From NCBI GenBank assembly GCA_030628905.1, contig DAOVQB010000105.1, positions 1 through 14,918 of the forward strand: DNA of 14,918 nt, in the 5' to 3' direction. The notes beneath the pieces were generated by a model. It was not told where the DNA came from. It saw only the letters and a list, made by a program, of their open reading frames with translations, and made no database searches. Of the stretch, positions 13,886 to 14,918 are shown one piece after another. Both the position numbers and the translations under genes were made by a program. Each line of letters begins with the position of its first letter. Position 1 is the first letter of the stretch. The DNA is from DAOVQB01 sp023128935. Lineage in GTDB: Bacteria; Eisenbacteria; RBG-16-71-46; CAIMUX01; WJJG01.

Positions 13886-13961
13886 GATGACGTCGGTTCT
13901 CAGAAGCCGCTTGGAGCACGACTGAGCTTGTAAAAAAACCTGCATTTTCTGGATTGGGGAC

Positions 13962-14321
13962 TCACGAGTGATCTGTTTGGTCTCTCTCAGCCGGTACGAT
14001 TCTCTTCAACTCCTCTATCAAGGGCGGCACGTCTTTAGTTACCGTCTCCCACACCTGGTCAAGATCGATATCAAAGTAAACGTGCACCACACGGTTTCTC
14101 ATGCCCACGATATCGGACCATGGAATCTGCGGATAGCGATCCTGGGTCGCGGAGGTAACGCGAGAGGCCGCTTCGCCGATTATCTCGATGCCCTTGAGTA
14201 GGCCAAGTGTCAGGAGACGATTGCCGTCCAGGTCGGCCCGCATGTGGCCGCGGGAGAAACTGATCACCTCCTGCGCTGCATCGAGCATGTGTCGTATCCG
14301 GATGCCATCATCCTTGGGCAT
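13962..14321 (-). CDS. hepT: HepT-like ribonuclease toxin (HEPN domain, DUF86)
   Basis: HEPN-family RNase toxin of the MntA-HepT (type VII) toxin-antitoxin system. ATG 14321 is preferred: it overlaps the mntA stop by 14 bp, has GAGG six bases before it, and gives 119 residues, a usual length. An in-frame ATG at 14351 would add ten residues inside mntA. The C-terminal half has the family block IPWSDIVGMRNRVVHVYFDI, with the RX4H active-site motif Arg75-NRVV-His80 and Tyr82 in the RX4HXY position, the tyrosine that MntA modifies by AMPylation in studied homologues. GLLKGIEIIGEAASRV (about 41-55) is a typical HepT helix. All key residues are present, so both toxin and antitoxin look active. The tail ends at TGA 13962. 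Confidence 0.93.
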   Translation of the reverse strand: MPKDDGIRIRHMLDAAQEVISFSRGHMRADLDGNRLLTLGLLKGIEIIGEAASRVTSATQDRYPQIPWSDIVGMRNRVVHVYFDIDLDQVWETVTKDVPPLIEELKRIVPAERDQTDHS

Positions 14322-14613
14322 ACTGGACCTCGCTGCTTCCGACGACCTCATCCCTGAAGTACTCGCTTAGCTCCGCGGGGGTGCGGAGGTCCACCCTCCG
14401 TCCGAGCATGTTCGAAAGCTCGCGCTCCAAGCCCACCATCCGGATCAAACCAGCCGTGTGTCCAGGCTCGAACTCAACCAGCACATCCACGTCACTATCG
14501 GCCCGGAAATCCTCACGAAGCACCGAGCCGAACAACGACAGTCTATGGATGTGATTCCGCTGGCAGAAACCGGCAATGCGTGCCTTGGGAATATGGATTC
14601 TGGGCTCCGCCAC
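14308..14613 (-). CDS. mntA: MntA-like minimal nucleotidyltransferase antitoxin
   Basis: Antitoxin of the MntA-HepT pair; in characterised systems it neutralises HepT by transferring AMP onto its HEPN tyrosine. GTG 14613 with GGAGG eight bases before it gives 101 residues, the normal size; longer frames from ATGs at 14649 and 14703 lack ribosome sites. The nucleotidyltransferase signature is complete: GS(29-30), ten residues, then Asp41-Val-Asp43 inside SLFGSVLREDFRADSDVDVL, and a third Asp at 75 (RRVDL) for metal binding. The stop overlaps hepT by 14 bp, implying translational coupling with the antitoxin first. No other gene on this strand lies upstream to the window edge, so the promoter should be in 14614-14918. 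Confidence 0.93.
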   Translation of the reverse strand: MAEPRIHIPKARIAGFCQRNHIHRLSLFGSVLREDFRADSDVDVLVEFEPGHTAGLIRMVGLERELSNMLGRRVDLRTPAELSEYFRDEVVGSSEVQYAQG

Positions 14614-14621
14614 TACAATCA

Positions 14622-14626
14622 CCTCC
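14622..14626 (-). promoter_or_regulatory. Ribosome binding site deciding the mntA start
   Basis: GGAGG on the minus strand lies eight bases before GTG 14613. It is the strongest Shine-Dalgarno sequence near this gene and favours the short start over two upstream ATGs. Confidence 0.6.
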
Positions 14627-14760
14627 AGTTCACGACAATAGCTGCTCATCCGAAGCCCAGCAAGACCAGTAGTGCGCGAATAGCAGCAACTCCGTGCAAT
14701 CACAAAACTCCCCCTCAGGGAAGCGATGAACGCTCTTGAGCAATTACCCCTGATCCGCGT

Positions 14761-14780
14761 GCTGTGCCCCGGGGCACAGC
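14761..14780. promoter_or_regulatory. Perfect 20-bp palindrome upstream of mntA-hepT
   Basis: GCTGTGCCCC is followed directly by its reverse complement GGGGCACAGC with no spacer. The site lies 147 bp before the mntA start in the region that should hold the promoter. The symmetry fits a dimeric repressor operator; no T-run is present for a terminator on either strand. Confidence 0.5.
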
Positions 14781-14918
14781 TGCAAGTCCTTATCAGATCG
14801 TGGTATACAAATGCAGGTTGGTACCGCGTCAGGATTCGGTTGGGCCACTCTAAGCCATTTATACGGTGGAAGTTATTGATCTGGCCGGAGTCCTTACTCT
14901 ATCAACTTTGACCCCACG

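Larger units (their letters stand above)
14614..14918. other. Upstream region of mntA-hepT, no gene seen
   Basis: Apart from the palindrome at 14761-14780 and the mntA ribosome site I see no gene. A minus-strand TATAAA lies near 14860 without a well-placed -35 box. A short plus-strand frame crosses here but has no ribosome site or family pattern. Confidence 0.4.

Noticed and set aside
14726..14911. Plus-strand frame of 61 codons at the window end
   Set aside because: It crosses the palindrome, has no ribosome site and encodes nothing recognisable.
1..14918. CRISPR arrays, tRNA or rRNA genes, riboswitches
   Set aside because: No regularly spaced direct repeats, cloverleaf-like segments or conserved riboswitch cores were seen on reading both strands.

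Overview
The window looks like a chromosomal segment, high in GC, from an uncultured bacterium of the FCB/Eisenbacteria-Krumholzibacteriota kind. This is inference from gene content. The FlgD-Ig/T9SS-like C-terminal sorting domain, the LVIVP-repeat secreted protein, the GWxTD-domain protein and the Bacteroidota-style pairing of a thioester alpha-2-macroglobulin (A2M) with PbpC all point that way. No rRNA or marker gene is present to settle it.

Region 1 (about 1-10354, all minus strand) reads as one cell-envelope operon. It runs from a large lipoprotein A2M (4586-10354, thioester motif CVEQ) to pbpC (2151-4478, GT51 plus transpeptidase plus C-terminal domain). Next comes a C-terminally shortened GWxTD protein (1480-2103), then a membrane-anchored FG-GAP/VCBS-type repeat protein that leaves the window at base 1. 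Established A2M/PbpC biology suggests that A2M traps foreign proteases in the periplasm while PbpC repairs the breached peptidoglycan. The GWxTD and FG-GAP genes are less usual partners.

Region 2 (about 10515-12917) is a mosaic of broken genes. In order it holds: a short plus-strand frame of unknown function with strong coding bias (10515-10745); an ORF6N (KilA-N/Bro-type) pseudogene on the minus strand with two in-frame TAA codons (10755-11225); the C-terminal relic of an IS4-superfamily transposase whose catalytic glutamate codon is a stop (11207-11389); a GC-rich hairpin; and a secreted LVIVP/FlgD-Ig protein missing its 5' end (11481-12863), followed by a good intrinsic terminator. A near-identical 26-bp direct repeat lies on either side of that last gene, and a perfect 12-bp inverted repeat sits at the ORF6N/transposase seam.

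Region 3 (13149-14918) has a CPBP (Abi/CAAX-like) membrane protease gene and, upstream on the same minus strand, a complete MntA-HepT (type VII) toxin-antitoxin pair. A perfect 20-bp palindrome lies about 150 bp upstream of mntA and a 12-bp-stem inverted repeat lies between hepT and the protease gene. I found no complete, wholly novel system. The most interesting leads are the four-gene A2M/PbpC/GWxTD/FG-GAP operon, the scar structure of the decayed region, and the palindrome ahead of the toxin-antitoxin pair.
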